Below the pieces are notes generated by a model. The model saw only the letters and a program-made list of their open reading frames with translations. It searched no databases and was not told the DNA's origin. Of a stretch of 64,000 nucleotides of DNA, positions 35,391-47,410 are shown piece by piece. Position 1 is the stretch's first letter. Every line of letters begins with the position of its first letter. Origin of the DNA: Lactifluus volemus (taxonomy: Eukaryota; Basidiomycota; Agaricomycetes; Russulales; Russulaceae); the NCBI GenBank assembly GCA_022376515.1, contig WTXI01000001.1, positions 1,240,001 to 1,304,000 on the forward strand. Direction: 5' to 3'. Both the position numbers and the translations under genes were made by a program.

Positions 35391-36393
35391 ATGCGAACCG
35401 TCCCTCGTTTCTCTCGCACTCTTAGCTCAGCGAGGTCCTTTCACATCTCGGTTTCCAACGCCTTTCCCCGACGTCCCCCAGCAAGAACCGCTGCCACCGA
35501 GATACCACTCGCGCTCCGGGATGCAGCGTCGACGGAGGGCATAACCACCAAGGACTTGAGCAGACCAATCTTGGCACAAGGGCTCAGTGGTCTTTAGATG
35601 ACATTGTCGATAACGAAAAAGACATTTCCTCCGCTGGCCATGTATACCTTGGTCAACAACGCCAAAATTTACACTACCTCCGCCTAATCGAACACGAAAT
35701 GCCAAAACTTGTCGGTGAGCACGCGTTCCAAACATAAAAAGGCCCGCGTCTGTATGCGGTCTGACACCCAAAGCTAGCTTTTCGCAAGCCATTCGTTCCC
35801 CCGACCTCAGAAACACCGCTCGTTGTCCGGTCCTTATCTTATGGTGGTGAAGAACACCCAGTGACCGTGAAGCGTGCCCTTACAGTCGCCGTCTCTCAGC
35901 TCCCACTGAAAGACAAGCGCGCTTTTCACAAATTCCGCCTATTGGCTGGCGTCCGATGGACACCAACACCACCGAAGGACTCGGGTATCAAGCTTGGAGA
36001 GAATGCAGAACGCGGTTACGTCAAGATATCTTGTGAAGACTTTCCAGAACCAGCCATGAATCTCAAATGGGTCAGCGACAGGCTCGATGACTTGATCAAT
36101 GAGGCCAATGCTCGTCTTTCTCTGCTTTACTTCAAACCGTCGACTGGTACTTATCGTGGAATTTTGCAGAACGACAAAGATCGCTTCAAGGATATCCCTT
36201 CGACCGCAGACACTTGGATGCCAAGGCGGCAAAAGCCAGGAAAGGAAAACTGAAGCAGGATATTGCAGGTGGCCTTGGTCGCTATGTCTCCCCTCCGTCT
36301 ATCAAAGACTTCCCTAAATCATGGCTTCCCCGACCCTCCGGTAGAGCTCGGGTGTCCTCTGGCATTGAACTATCATCACTAGTCAATCGATAG
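35391..36393 (+). CDS. MRPS35: Mitochondrial small-subunit ribosomal protein mS35
   Basis: A component of the mitochondrial 28S/37S ribosomal subunit (yeast Rsm24). The start at ATG 35391 (MRTVPRFSRTLSSARSFHIS) gives a classic mitochondrial targeting peptide. The body reads GHVYLGQQRQNLHYLRLIEH, then AFRKPFVPP, HPVTVKRALTVAVSQLPLKD, KRAFHKFRLLAGVRWTP, and YVKISCEDFPEPAMNLKW, LSLLYFKPSTGTYRGILQ. The straightforward frame stops at 36253, but the conserved C-terminus (YPFDRRHLDAKAAKARKGK, then SIKDFPKSWLPRP) continues in another frame to TAG at 36391-36393. A single missing base near 36192 explains this. About 300 residues when read through. Confidence 0.87.
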
Positions 36394-37448
36394 AATGTTT
36401 CATCAATTGCATCTTTTACACTTATCACTCTGTGGCGCGGCTACATCCGCGAAGACTGAGAAACCGGTCTTTGTTCTCCATGTTTCATGAACAGGACCCA
36501 CCCCAGGGTATACTCGTTCACGGTCATCGAAGCATTTTTGTCTCGGTACAGTTACGTGCATGCACTGACACCTCACCTTCTTTATCCCCTGATGGCTGTA
36601 ATACCGCCACCACAAGGGGATAACCAATGCCTAATTTTGTGTATCTTTTGTGCCGCCCTTTCAAACCGCCTGAGTGATGATCGGGTACCAGTACACATTT
36701 TCTGCCATGTCAAAAGACACTGGGTTTAGACCTTCGCGGCACTGAGATACGTTCCCCACCCTTAATGCCGGCCACGTGCTCGTACGGACAGGAAAGTATG
36801 ACCATTGGGTATGGAATAGGCAAGCAAGTTACAGTCATTGAATATGGTAGATGTACGGCTGCTTGTAGCCGGAAAGGGGTATCCTCTAAGTGACGGCAGA
36901 GTTCCAAGGTGGGTCATTTTGGCGTCAACATATCCTCTAAATACCGTATGATATATCATTTTGCGCGGACACCGGGGAAGTGAGACATGTGCCTTGATAC
37001 CGCTCTTGAGGGCGATGACATGTCTTTCCATACCACGAGATTGGGCCCGTGAGATTCATCCGAGGCGTGGTCACGAGTACGTCGCGTTGACGTCAAAAAA
37101 GCAGCGTCGCCACTCTCTCACATCGCAAAGAGGACAATGAGTTTTTGGCAGAGTCCGTTTGGTACAAGCACCGTTTGTCCTGACACAGCCATGGTCACAG
37201 CGTGGCCACACGAGTCTGGTCGGCCAGCTTTGTGCTCTCCTCGTTTCAGCGCTCTCCACACAAAGATCGACCACTTTGTTCCCTCGACCACCTTGTCTCA
37301 AATGCGCCTCGAGGCAGATTCATATTACCCGGTGTCTCCACAATCGAGGGACTAGACTATATAAAATCGCACGAGGTTGACAAAATGATAGCACAAAGGC
37401 TTAACCCAAAATTTCTTTCATTTTCTCTTCACAACTTCTTTTACCGTC
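36394..37448. other. Intergenic, nothing recognised
   Basis: About 1 kb between mS35 and the next plus-strand gene. One TGACGTCA-like site (GTTGACGTCAAA) lies near 37087-37096. No open frame with a known motif. Confidence 0.45.
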
Positions 37449-38092
37449 ATGCCACGCGAATCTTCTGATGCCAGAGCTGCATTAATGATGGTGTACATGT
37501 CTCAACGTTCATCTCAGTTTAATCCACCCAATCCATCTACGGCATCGAAGAAGCCAAAAGCCGCGGAGCGCCCGCCTCACCAGAAGCTACTGCACGGAAA
37601 AGATTTGGCGACGACAACAGGATTGATGAAGAATCTCAACAAAAACAAAAACGTACAGCATCGGCGGAGAAGCGAACCTGGACTAGGGCAGGGTCTCGCA
37701 CGCACCGGGAGGACGATTTACGGCGTGGGTGAAGCGAGTCGAGGCTTCAGAAGGGAAAGGCGTAGTCACGGTGGCTTATCCAACGGAGTGACGAGTTGCC
37801 GCGGGTCAAGGACGTCACAGGGACGATGGGCACGAGAGCAAGTCGTGTTACTTGAACGAGGAAGGGAAATGGCACGACGAGAAGAGGAGGCGCGACGGCA
37901 AACGCTAGCCGTGAGAGAAAAAGAAAACAGGAGCAATTAGAGGCGTCATGGAAAAAGGCGGACCACACGTGGGTTCAGTTGGGGGACAAGATGGGATGGG
38001 CAAGTGATAGCTATGTGGGAGGGGAAGAATTGGCTCATGCAGACAGATATTTCGATATGTATATTAACGTAGAGGCATGCGGAGGGCATTAA
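37449..38092 (+). CDS. Unrecognised small basic protein, frame uncertain
   Basis: The ATG at 37449 starts MPRESSDARAALMMVYMSQR and the frame stays open for 163 codons to 37940. Coding character is strong but moves between frames: after HQKLLHGK the frame GDDNRIDEESQQKQKRT, then RTWTRAGSRTHREDDLRRG looks more protein-like, and near the 3' end the third frame ERKRKQEQLEASWKKADH, then VQLGDKMGWASDSYVGGEEL, DRYFDMYINVEACGGH continues to TAA at 38090-38092. This suggests a single protein of about 200 residues read with introns or with one-base errors. It is rich in Arg and Glu, with a probable coiled coil, and has an aromatic C-terminus. I recall no named family and assign no function. Confidence 0.5.
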
Positions 38093-38481
38093 GTGTTGAC
38101 AGAGGTAGCAACGGAGGAGCCAATTGAGAGAAAAAGGGGGCAAGAAACCGCATGTAAAGGGCATGGAGTGTGTTGATAAAAAGAGGGAGTTGTGTGAGAA
38201 TACGTGAAAAATAATTATGGAAGGAGAGACAAGTACCAGGGTTGGACTGGTGAGTTTTGTCACAGAGAGAGAACGACTGAGACGAAGGGACCCCAGTTGG
38301 ACGTGTTATTGCCAAAGCCGCGGTTAACTAGGAAAGGCAAAGACAAACAAGAGCAACGTCGCTCATCCGTCGTCCCTTCTTTCCTCCCTCCAGTCGTCCT
38401 CGACCACTCAAAAGTAATTTTTTTTTTTTCCCCCTTCTCCGCCTTTCCTTCATTTTTTTCTCCTTATTCTTCATCATACAG
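38093..38481. other. Intergenic: septin promoter
   Basis: Contains pyrimidine-rich tracts directly before the septin start (38385-38480), including a run of T at about 38417-38429, as is usual for fungal leaders. No gene seen. Confidence 0.5.
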
Positions 38482-40229
38482 ATGACCGACTCTTACATCT
38501 CCTCCCGCACCGGCGATCTCTCACCAAGCGTAAATGGCACCGCGCCAAATGGTTCAAGTCCCTCGCTTCTTGCCAGCGCTCCCAGCGTTACCCCCATCAT
38601 ACGAAAGAAATTGATGGGCTACGTCGGTTTTGCCAATCTTCCCAACCAAGTCCACCGCAAGAGCGTCCGAAAAGGCTTCCAATTCACCGTAATGGTCGTC
38701 GGTACGTCTCACAAGTCCTTTTCTTCGGCCTCCTCCCTCATCCCCGATCCTCGGCTAGGCGAGTCTGGTTTGGGAAAGTCAACCTTGGTCAACACACTCT
38801 TCAATACTACTCTCTATCCACCCAAGGAACCCCTTGCGCCCCATGCTGACCGGCCTCAGACTGTTGCTATCCAGAGCATCAGCGCTGGTAATCATCCACC
38901 TTTTTTGCTCATACCCGTCAGACCCCCTCTGAACTCCTTTTTTTTTTTTTCTTGCCTAGATATTGAGGAAAATGGCGTCCGTCTTCGTCTTACTGTCGTT
39001 GACACCCCCGGCTTCGGTGACTTTGTGAACAATGATGACAGGTACGTGTATCATCAAGCTCACCAATCATTCCTCGAGTTTTCACGGGTCTACTCCCATT
39101 CTAGCTGGAAACCCATCGTGGAGAACATCGAGGCCCGATTTGACTCTTACCTAGAGCAGGAAAACCGCGTCAACCGGTTAAAAATCATCGATAACCGTGT
39201 CCATGCGTGCTTGTACTTCATTCAGCCTACTGGCCACGCGTAAGTTTACTTTCGAGTACGATTCATTCAAGTCCCCAATGACCATGTCATGTAGGCTGAA
39301 GCCCCTTGATATCGAATTTATGCGTCGACTTCACACCAAGGTCAACCTCATCCCCGTCATTGCCAAGGCCGATACTTTAACGGATGATGAGGTCGCCGAG
39401 TTCAAGGCCAGGGTAAGCAGATTATATAATCACCATGGCGATCATTTACAATGTGATCCTATATAGATCCTCGCAGATATTGCTTATCACAATATCCATA
39501 TCTTCCAAGCGCCTACCTATGAGAATGAAGATGAGGAGACCATAGCAGAGGCGGAGGAAATCGCGAGCAAAATTCCTTTTGCTGTCGTAGGTTCTGATAT
39601 AGTCGTCGTGACTCCAGATGGCCGTGAAGTTCGCGGTCGATCCTACCCCTGGGGTGTCATTGAAGTTGACAACGAGGAGCACTGCGACTTTGTCAAGCTT
39701 CGCCAGATGCTTGTACGGACGTACATGGAGGAGCTCAGGGAGTATACCAATGACGTCCTCTATGAAAACTGGCGAACGGAAAAGTTGCTCAGCATGGGTG
39801 TTGCACAAGACTCCAGTGTCTTCAAGGAAGTCAAGTATGGGTCATTGATTTCATCTCTCCCTCCACATTTTCTTACGCTTCTTGCGATAGCCCTGCCTTG
39901 CGCATGCAAGAAGAGCGTGTACTCCACGAAGCCAAGCTTGCCAAGATGGAAGCAGAGATGAAGATGGTCTTCCTACAGAAAGTGCAGGAGAAGGAAGCCA
40001 AACTGAAGCAGTCGGAGGAGGAGCTCTATGCGAGACATCGGGAGATGAAAGAGTCGTTGGAGAAGCAACGGCTGGATCTCGAGGAAAAGAAGCGGAAGAT
40101 CGAGAACGGCAGGCCATTGACGCCCGAAAAAGGGACGGTCAGTAACTGTCCCGTTTTCCTACACAATATGGCGAGTGACACGATTTGTTTCAGCAGCAGA
40201 AAACAAGGAAGGGTTTCCTCCGCGCTTGA
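38482..40229 (+). CDS. CDC3: Septin, Cdc3/AspB-type
   Basis: A GTP-binding filament protein of septin rings and collars. ATG at 38482 ([16 protein letters not shown]). The family start [20 protein letters not shown] is followed by the P-loop [14 protein letters not shown], whose first Gly codon lies across an intron. Switch and later G motifs are [43 protein letters not shown] and the septin unique element [20 protein letters not shown]. The C-terminal coiled coil ([37 protein letters not shown]) is long. The last exon ends [11 protein letters not shown] with TGA at 40227-40229. About 430 residues in six or seven exons. The exact septin subgroup (Cdc3 versus another fungal class) is from memory of similar sequences. 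Confidence 0.9.
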
Positions 40230-40713
40230 ATTGTCAGTCGATTATTTCTTTTTTTTTTTTTTTTTCCTTCTACCGGGAAAGTACTCTGCCATCCATGCCT
40301 CCCATTTTATGGCGTGTCTATTGCTCTCTGCGCCACCTTGTCTAACTCTGGTATCCTACGCTCCACTCTCTACTTTGTCTATTGTGTTCCAATTGGTGCG
40401 ATTGGCACCCGTCACTCGTTTGCACGGATATCCCAGGCATGTTCTGCCCACAGCTTCCTTTAGTATGAGTACCTCCTCCCCCTCCCCGCCTTGTTCTTGT
40501 TTTCGCTGGAATTTCCATTAAAACTTTGTCGTTAAGGACTGCGACGAGTCTTTATTTTTTCCGATTCCGATGACAATTTTATGATACCATAGCGCGTAGT
40601 GCTGTTCGATGTTGTGCGTGAGATGGGCTGTGTACCCGTAAGCAAGAAAGGAAACCAGTTGTGACGCCGAGGCCCTTTCTTAGCCTTGAACAACAACCAA
40701 GAACAAAGACACC
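40230..40713. other. Intergenic: septin 3' region and MTR10 promoter
   Basis: Includes a long T tract at 40249-40265. No coding potential recognised. Confidence 0.5.
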
Positions 40714-43700
40714 ATGTCTGATATCCAGGCTCTCCTCGCAGCCTTGGATGTCTTTACCCGTGCTCCTGACAAAGCGTTGTTGGAGAAAGCAAACAGCTGG
40801 TTGCAGGATTTTCAGCACTCAGTAAATACACTTTCTCCAGTGGCCCATCGACGACGACCTCTAACTCGCCACCACCCGCCTGTTCTCATAGTCTCAAGCG
40901 TGGACGACTTGCAATCTTATCCTACGATCGCCAGATGTACCTCCTGCGGCAAAGCTATTTGCAGCGCAAACGTTAAGGACCAAGGTCAGCTTTCCCTGCA
41001 TCTTCCCTTCGTCGTGACTTGACGCTTCACTCAGGTTACGTATGATCTGGCACAAGTAGACCCTTCACTACTCTTCACCCTGCGCGACACTATCATTGCC
41101 GCCCTCGAATACTTCAAAGATGGGCCTCGCGCCATCATCCTGCAACTTTGCCTAGCCCTTTCAGGACTGGCACTGCAACTACCTGCATGGACAAATGCTG
41201 TAGAAGGGTTGATCGAGTCTTACGGGAAGAACCCCTCTATGGTCCCGGTTCTCCTGCAGTTTCTGACGGTCCTCCCCGAAGAACTTTACTCCAATACGAA
41301 GATTCCGGTAACGGTACGTCCGGGCGCAGTTTACCAACTTCACCACCAGTATTGAAAGTGTTTATCACCCTCCCTAGGACCAGGAATACGCGGAAAGGAG
41401 CGCGCAATTACTGGGTTCGTGTTCGAAACAGGTTCTCGAGATGTTGTCTATGTATTTGCTGGCGGCAGGTAAGCGGCGTCCGGTTAACCCCTACTCAGAA
41501 ACAGTAACGTACGGTGGGCATATCTTCTTCACAGGCGTCACCCATGCCATACAGAATCAGGTATTTGCCTGTCTCAGGGGCTGGCTCACTGCGGGTGAGA
41601 TGGCGGCGGTCGATGTTACAGAGTCCCCTATATTCGAGTTCTGCTTCCAAGCGTTGGCCTCCGACCAACTCTTCGAGTCTGCCTTCAACACCATTTGCGA
41701 CCTTATCCATGAAACTCAAGAAATCGATGAGAACATGCCTGCCATCGAGAGAATTGTCCCCAAAGTCATCGAGCTCAAAGGAAATCTTTTGACGTCGGAG
41801 GACAATCCAGAAAAGATGAAGGGCTACGCGCGCATATTTTCCGAGGCGGGCGAAACCTACCGCTTACTCATCTTGCAACACACCGAAGCATTCTTCCCAA
41901 TCGTCGAGGCCGTTGGGCAATGTTCAGCGTACCCTGACCTCGATATTGTACCAATCACCTTCCCTTTCTGGATGCGGCTTGCGCAAAGCATAGGCAAGAA
42001 AGCGTCGATACCTCCGCTGTTACGGAATGCGTACAAATCGCTCGTAACGGTCATGATCAAGCACCTCCACTTTCCTCAGGATCCCTCCGCATTGACCGCA
42101 CAAGAACTAGATGACTTTCGGTCATTCCGCCATGTCATGGGTGACACCCTCAAGGATTGTTGCTATGTGTTGGGCGCGGAGCAGTGCTTGCTAGAAACTC
42201 TCCAGTTGGTTCAGGCGGCATTAGCTTCGGGTACTGATATCCCCTGGCAGAACATCGAGGCGCCTTTGTTTGCTATGCGGTCCATGGGTGCCGAAGTCAA
42301 TACAAAGGATGAGCACGCTGTGCCCATAATCATGCAACTCATCCCAACACTGCCAACGCACACCCGGATACGCTATGCCGCCCTTTTGATCATATCTAGG
42401 TATACGGAATGGATAAACGCTCATCCCGATTATATCCATCCATCTCTGCAGTACATATCGGCGGGTTTCGAGGATTCCGATCAAGATGTCATCGGAGCGG
42501 CTGGGCAGTCGCTGAAATACCTCTGCCAGGACTGCAAACAGGTAGAGGCTTTTCCGTCGTACGACAACTACCGTGGCTAATTCTCTGAAGCATCTGGTGC
42601 CTTTCCTTCCAGACCTGCATACTTTCACTTCTAACGTTGGGACGAAACTCGCACAAGAGGATAAAGTCGTTGTATACGAAGCCATCGCTCATGTCATCTC
42701 GGCCATGCCAATGGACCAAGCGGCACAGTCGCTCAAGACGTTTTCATCCAACACTCTCGCCGCGGTGTTCACGACCGCTAGCAAACCAGGTGTCGCAACC
42801 AAGCAAGAGCTCCAAGACGTTGGCAGTACGTTTCTCTTGTTGTTCGGCGTGATTCATGCTGATGCAATGTCTTGAATCGAACAGATGGTCTTGCTAATTT
42901 AGAAGTCATGCTACACGTCGTCGGTTCATTCGGGGACAGTCTCCCACCCGCCTGTGAGGGCACCTGCCAAGAGGTGTGGCCTGTGTTTGACGCGTTCCTG
43001 GCCAAGCACGGCTCGGACTATGAGAGCGCCGAACATGTCACGCGTGTCCTTCGCCACGCCCTCAATCTCTTTGGGAGAGTGGTGTTGACGATCGCTGCAG
43101 ATATCCTGGGGAGGATGACCACCTCCTTCTCATCCTCTGGGTTGTCATGTTACCTCTGGATTGCGAGCAAAGTTTACAGTAGGTTTGGTGACGAGGAGGA
43201 CCCGGTACTGCGAGAGGCGGTCAGAGACCTTTATGAGCGATCCACACAAAAAATTCTTGTCATGTTGCAGGAGAAGTCAGCAGCCACATTGCCCGATGGT
43301 GGATCTGTTTCTTTTCTTTCTTCCATGTCTGGCCGACTGACAAGGTTTGCTTAGTGTTCGAGGACTATATCAGGATGCTCATGAATTTGGTGGAATTTGC
43401 CCCTGACATATTCTTTGAGTCCTCCGCGTTTCCCGCCGCATTCCACATCGTGCTGGCTGCCTTGACGCTCATACACAGTGACACGATATTCGCGTCACTG
43501 GATCTTATCCGCATGGTTCTCACACATGACTGTCTTGCACCGGATCCCCTTAAACATCCACCTCCAAAGTTTCCGCTCTACGCCAGTGCTATTCACCAGG
43601 TTATCGACAAAGAGTGCTTCGAGTTCACCAGCCTCCTTTTGAAGGGCCTGGTCGGTGATTTCCCTGAAGAAACCGCTTCCATCATCGTCACCCTCTTTCG

Positions 43701-43976
43701 CGTCTTGGCATCACTATGGCCTGGCCGGCTACAACAATGTATACCTGTGATTTTACAAGGCCTCCCTGTAAATTCTGCTCCAGAAGATGCCAAAGTACGA
43801 TTCATGAAGGACATCGACGAGTACGTCTCCACGGTCCCATGCCGATAGCATTATACTCACAGATTCGTAGTGCCATTCGTGCTAAACAGTACGACAAAGT
43901 GAAGTATGCCGTGCTCGGAATTCATCGTGCGTCGCGCAAAGCGAGGGATCGCAGGAAGGTTGTATCTCTGGATTGA
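40714..43976 (+). CDS. MTR10: Importin beta-family receptor MTR10/transportin-3 type
   Basis: A karyopherin that imports SR-type RNA-binding proteins into the nucleus. The start is ATG at 40714 (MSDIQALLAALDVFTRAPDK), followed by the importin-beta N-terminal region QAWTTCNLILRSPDVPPAAK, LFAAQTLR and VTYDLAQVDPSLLFTLRDTI. HEAT-like helices continue in the long exons (for example FCFQALASDQLFESAFNTI, FPFWMRLAQSIGKKASIPPL, IPWQNIEAPLFAMRSMGAEV, HLVPFLPDLHTF). The C-terminus AIRAKQYDKVKYAVLGIHRA is typical, and the stop is at 43974-43976. About 930 residues, normal for the family. A 51-bp intron at about 42541-42591 removes an apparent stop. Confidence 0.9.
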
Positions 43977-44154
43977 TGAGAAGATGAAATAAAAGATAAT
44001 AAATGGTGCTTGTGGATTGAATATGCAGGCGGCTGGCAGCTCGTAAATAATCAGCAATATTGTTGCAATTATATCATATTACATAATAAAATGTCCGTTC
44101 TCTGAATTTCAGATTTGGTTTAAAGCTTAACGTTCATCCGTGTTGTCGACAGAC

Positions 44155-45596
44155 ATGCTATCTCGCATTCACCATTCGCTGGCCACCAGCTGTGCGTTAT
44201 CAGTCTTTCTTTTTTCTTTAATCTATGCTAATGTCAATCCAAGCTGGACGCCGGGCGTTCTCTCAGTCTGCTACCCGACGGAGTTATGAGAGTACTATCC
44301 GAAACCTCCTCGTTCACAAGGACACCAAAGTTCTCTGCCAAGGGTTCACAGGAAAGACTGTGGGGGCTTTACTTTCGTTTAGACGTGTTGTGTCATCTAA
44401 CGTTAGTGCGAGGGCAGGGAACTTTCCATGTGAAGGAGGCATTGGCCTTCGGCACTAAGATGGTCGGGGGCGTTTCCCCGAAGAAGGCTGGCCAGACCCA
44501 TCTCGGCCTACCAGTGTTCGGGTCGGTAAAGGAGGTGAGACCCCTTTTTATAGGTTATTCGTGATGCATGGCCCGTTGAAGACATTTCCCGTCAGGCCGT
44601 TCGTGAAACACAACCCGACGCGTCGGTATTGTACGTGCCGCCACCGAGTGCTGCCGACGCAATCATCGAGGCAATCGAGAACGAGATTGGCCTGATTGTT
44701 TGTATTACCGAGGGTATCCCCCAGGCCGATGAAATCCGCGTGCGTACTTGTTTTGTTACGTAGCCGCCTGACGATGAGGGCCTACTGCTACCCTAGGTCG
44801 TGAATGCACTCAAAAGCCAATCAAAATCGCGCCTCGTTGGACCTAATTGCCCAGGTGTGATCAATCCCCTGGGATGCAAGATGGGCATTCAACCAGGCCA
44901 TATCCACAAGCCTGGTCGGATCGGTACGTGTGGTGTATGCGATTTTGTACAACAAACACTTTTATGTCTGACGTAGGGACACGCAGGCATCGTCTCCCGC
45001 TCCGGGACGTTGACTTACGAGGCGGTCGCGCAGACCACCAACGCTGGTCTCGGACAATCACTTTGTGTTGGAATTGGAGGTGATCCTTTCCCCGGAACGC
45101 AACACGTCGACGTGATCAAGGTCCTTCTCGAGGATGACAATACAGACGGTGAGAGTTGCCGCTCGACACCGCTTAATTTTGAGAGCTCAATTAGTGCAGG
45201 TATTGTTGTCATCGGTGAGATTGGAGGTACGATGGAGGAGGACGCGGCGGAATACCTAGAGAAATACAATCTGACACGCTCCAAACCAAAACCGGTTGTT
45301 GGTTTCGTTGCTGGCCGCACTGCACCCCCTGGTCGCCGCATGGGTCACGCTGGTGCGATTATATCCGGTGGAAAAGGTGATTTTCAACGTAGTATACTAA
45401 TCCCGGTCCTCTGACTCTCTTTATTCAGGTGCGGCCTCAGACAAGGTCGCTGCCCTCCAGAAGGCTGGTGTCATCGTAACTGACAGCCCGGCAAAAATCG
45501 GTTCGGAGATGCTCAAGGTGGGTAGCTGAACACGTCACCGAGAGATTCCGTGTTTTGATCCGATTTTAGGCTATTCAAGCTGCTGGCCTTGCTTAG
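44155..45596 (+). CDS. LSC1: Succinyl-CoA ligase alpha subunit, mitochondrial
   Basis: The alpha subunit of the TCA-cycle enzyme that makes succinate and ATP or GTP from succinyl-CoA. ATG at 44155 ([12 protein letters not shown]) starts a mitochondrial presequence continuing [19 protein letters not shown]. The CoA-binding fold follows: [57 protein letters not shown], then [20 protein letters not shown]. The phosphohistidine loop [18 protein letters not shown] is intact, so the enzyme should be active. It ends [12 protein letters not shown] with TAG at 45594-45596. About 330 residues over eight exons; the ACBP gene starts only 76 bp further on. Confidence 0.95.
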
Positions 45597-45672
45597 TAAC
45601 CCTTTATCAATTACATAATAGAGAGATAGAATGCGTTTAAAAGCATTTACACCGTATATATGCACTGTCGAG

Positions 45673-46548
45673 ATGACTCCTACTCCCCTCTTTGAAGCAG
45701 CCGCGTCATATCTATCGATACATCTTCATTGCAAGTATCCAATTCTGTAAAACTGGAGGTCCTTCACCACATTCTTTCACCAACTTCAACACACCTGACA
45801 ATGTTGTTGTTACTTGGCTTATTCCGTATCGTTTAGCTTTATGGTCTCTTCAAGGTGCTCACCGTTGCTCCTTCACCAAATACAAGTCGGCCGTCATTCT
45901 TTGATATCTCTGGCCGCGCCAAATGGGATGCGTGGGCGCAAGCATCTAAAACTTACGAGGGACGTCCCTCGGAAGCTGAACAACGATATTTGGCTATTGC
46001 AAGGAGTCTGGGATGGGAAGATGGTGCTACCACGATAGCAACCGCGGACAAAACGGAAGAGGACGCCGAGAGGAGCGGTGGCGGAACGGGGATGGGTGTC
46101 TCCGTCAGCGTCGTCTCCCCGCCTTCACCAGACGCGAAGGCTGCAAGTGACCTCCACGGTTATGCGATGGCCATGGACGACGACGTTGCGGCTATCTCTG
46201 CATTCCTCCGTGATACCGAAGGCTTGGATATTAATGCCCGCGACGAATATGTAAGTTTGACGAGCTGGCGTTTAAATAGTCATTTGATGTATGGGCGGAA
46301 CGTCCTTGTTGCAGGGTTACACTGCGCTGCATTTGGCAGCAGATCGAGGGAACATCGCCGCAGTCGAGCTTTTGCTTAAACATGGCGCCGATAAAACACT
46401 CAAAGTGAGCATCTTACCAGTTCCACGTGTTGCCATTTATGAATTACCTTTTTTTTGGTTGCAAAAGGACACAGATGGATACACGGCGGCGGATCTGGCG
46501 ACGATTGCTCAACGTCCCGACATTGTCGCGTTACTCGAGCATACATGA
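45673..46548 (+). CDS. Acyl-CoA-binding domain plus ankyrin repeats (ACBD6-like)
   Basis: The N-terminal acyl-CoA-binding domain starts MTPTPLFEAAASYLS (ATG at 45673) and continues in later exons with LYGLFKVLTVAPSPNTSRPS, FFDISGRAKWDAWAQASKTY, which hold the conserved YGL(Y/F)K and KWDAW motifs. A variable linker is followed by two ankyrin repeats: GYTALHLAADRGNIAAVELL, LKHGADKTLK and DTDGYTAADLATIAQRPDIV. The stop is at 46546-46548. This ACBP-ankyrin order matches ACBD6-like proteins that bind long-chain acyl-CoA in the cytosol. The small exon or exons between 45710 and 45835 were not placed with certainty. Confidence 0.85.
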
Positions 46549-46702
46549 GCACCTATGGATTTGTAGGAAAGGTGGATGATATGTGATTGATTAGGGGATG
46601 CGTATAGCACATATAAGTTTTGGGTTCCAACATGTACGCTGAATCGTGTGACACGCCGTACGAACTTCACATAATTATGTAGAAAGGGAAATATCAATCC
46701 TC

Positions 46703-47114
46703 TCATGAAGGTGAAGGCTGCGCGGATGAAGGGGAGTCTTTGGTTAGCTCGCTCAAAGGGACCGCGGGACCTTGTCGTGACTTTGGGTGATATTTCGAGT
46801 TTGGGAGAATAATGCCTCCCTGTGTAACAAGTTAGATGACAAGTGAAGAAGAAAAAGAGGAAGGAAACGGACTCTTTCGAGTAGTTTGACGACCGGCTTA
46901 CTCGGGAGAGCCCCGCCTTTGTTGAGCCAGTACATGATTCTGTCCACGCTCCAGTGTATCGTCTTGTGTCTTGCCCCGGACGCAAACGCGGGTCATATAT
47001 CCCGAGGAGTTCTATAGGTTTCCCGTCCCTGCGTTTTCGGAGGTCTGTGGCAACTAGATGGAAGATGCGGTTGTTTCTGTTGCCATGTAATGACAGGCGA
47101 AGACGGACAGGCAT
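46703..47114 (-). CDS. MRPS16: Mitochondrial ribosomal protein bS16m
   Basis: S16 of the mitochondrial small ribosomal subunit. ATG at 47112-47114 gives MPVRLRLSLHGNRNNRIFHL, then VATDLRKRRDGKPIELLGIY and DPRLRPG, which is the S16 fold start. The second half, TIHWSVDRIMYWLNKGGALP and SKPVVKLLER, lies in a different frame: one base appears to be missing in the GGGG run near 46976. The last exon, after an intron near 46875-46822, reads GGIILPNSKYHP and stops at 46703-46705. About 120 residues. Confidence 0.88.
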
Positions 47115-47410
47115 TGAGTCGTCGTGGGGCAATACAATCTGCTGCAAATGCGAGACCCCCCATCCGCGAGACTCACGTGACCATTTGCACTTCAAGAGGA
47201 CGGCCGATAAGAAAATCGTCGTTTCATTCAGAGCATATATCAAGACCCCAATACAAACCGCTTCTAATTGAATCAGTATGAACTTTATTGGAAGTCATCA
47301 GGTACTCCGTGGGCTTTTCAGCGTGCGGATGGGTGTGAAAAGGGGTTGACTGGACGCAATACAGTGCTACAGTATGTAGTAGTATTACTGGTCCCTGATA
47401 TATTAGCTAC

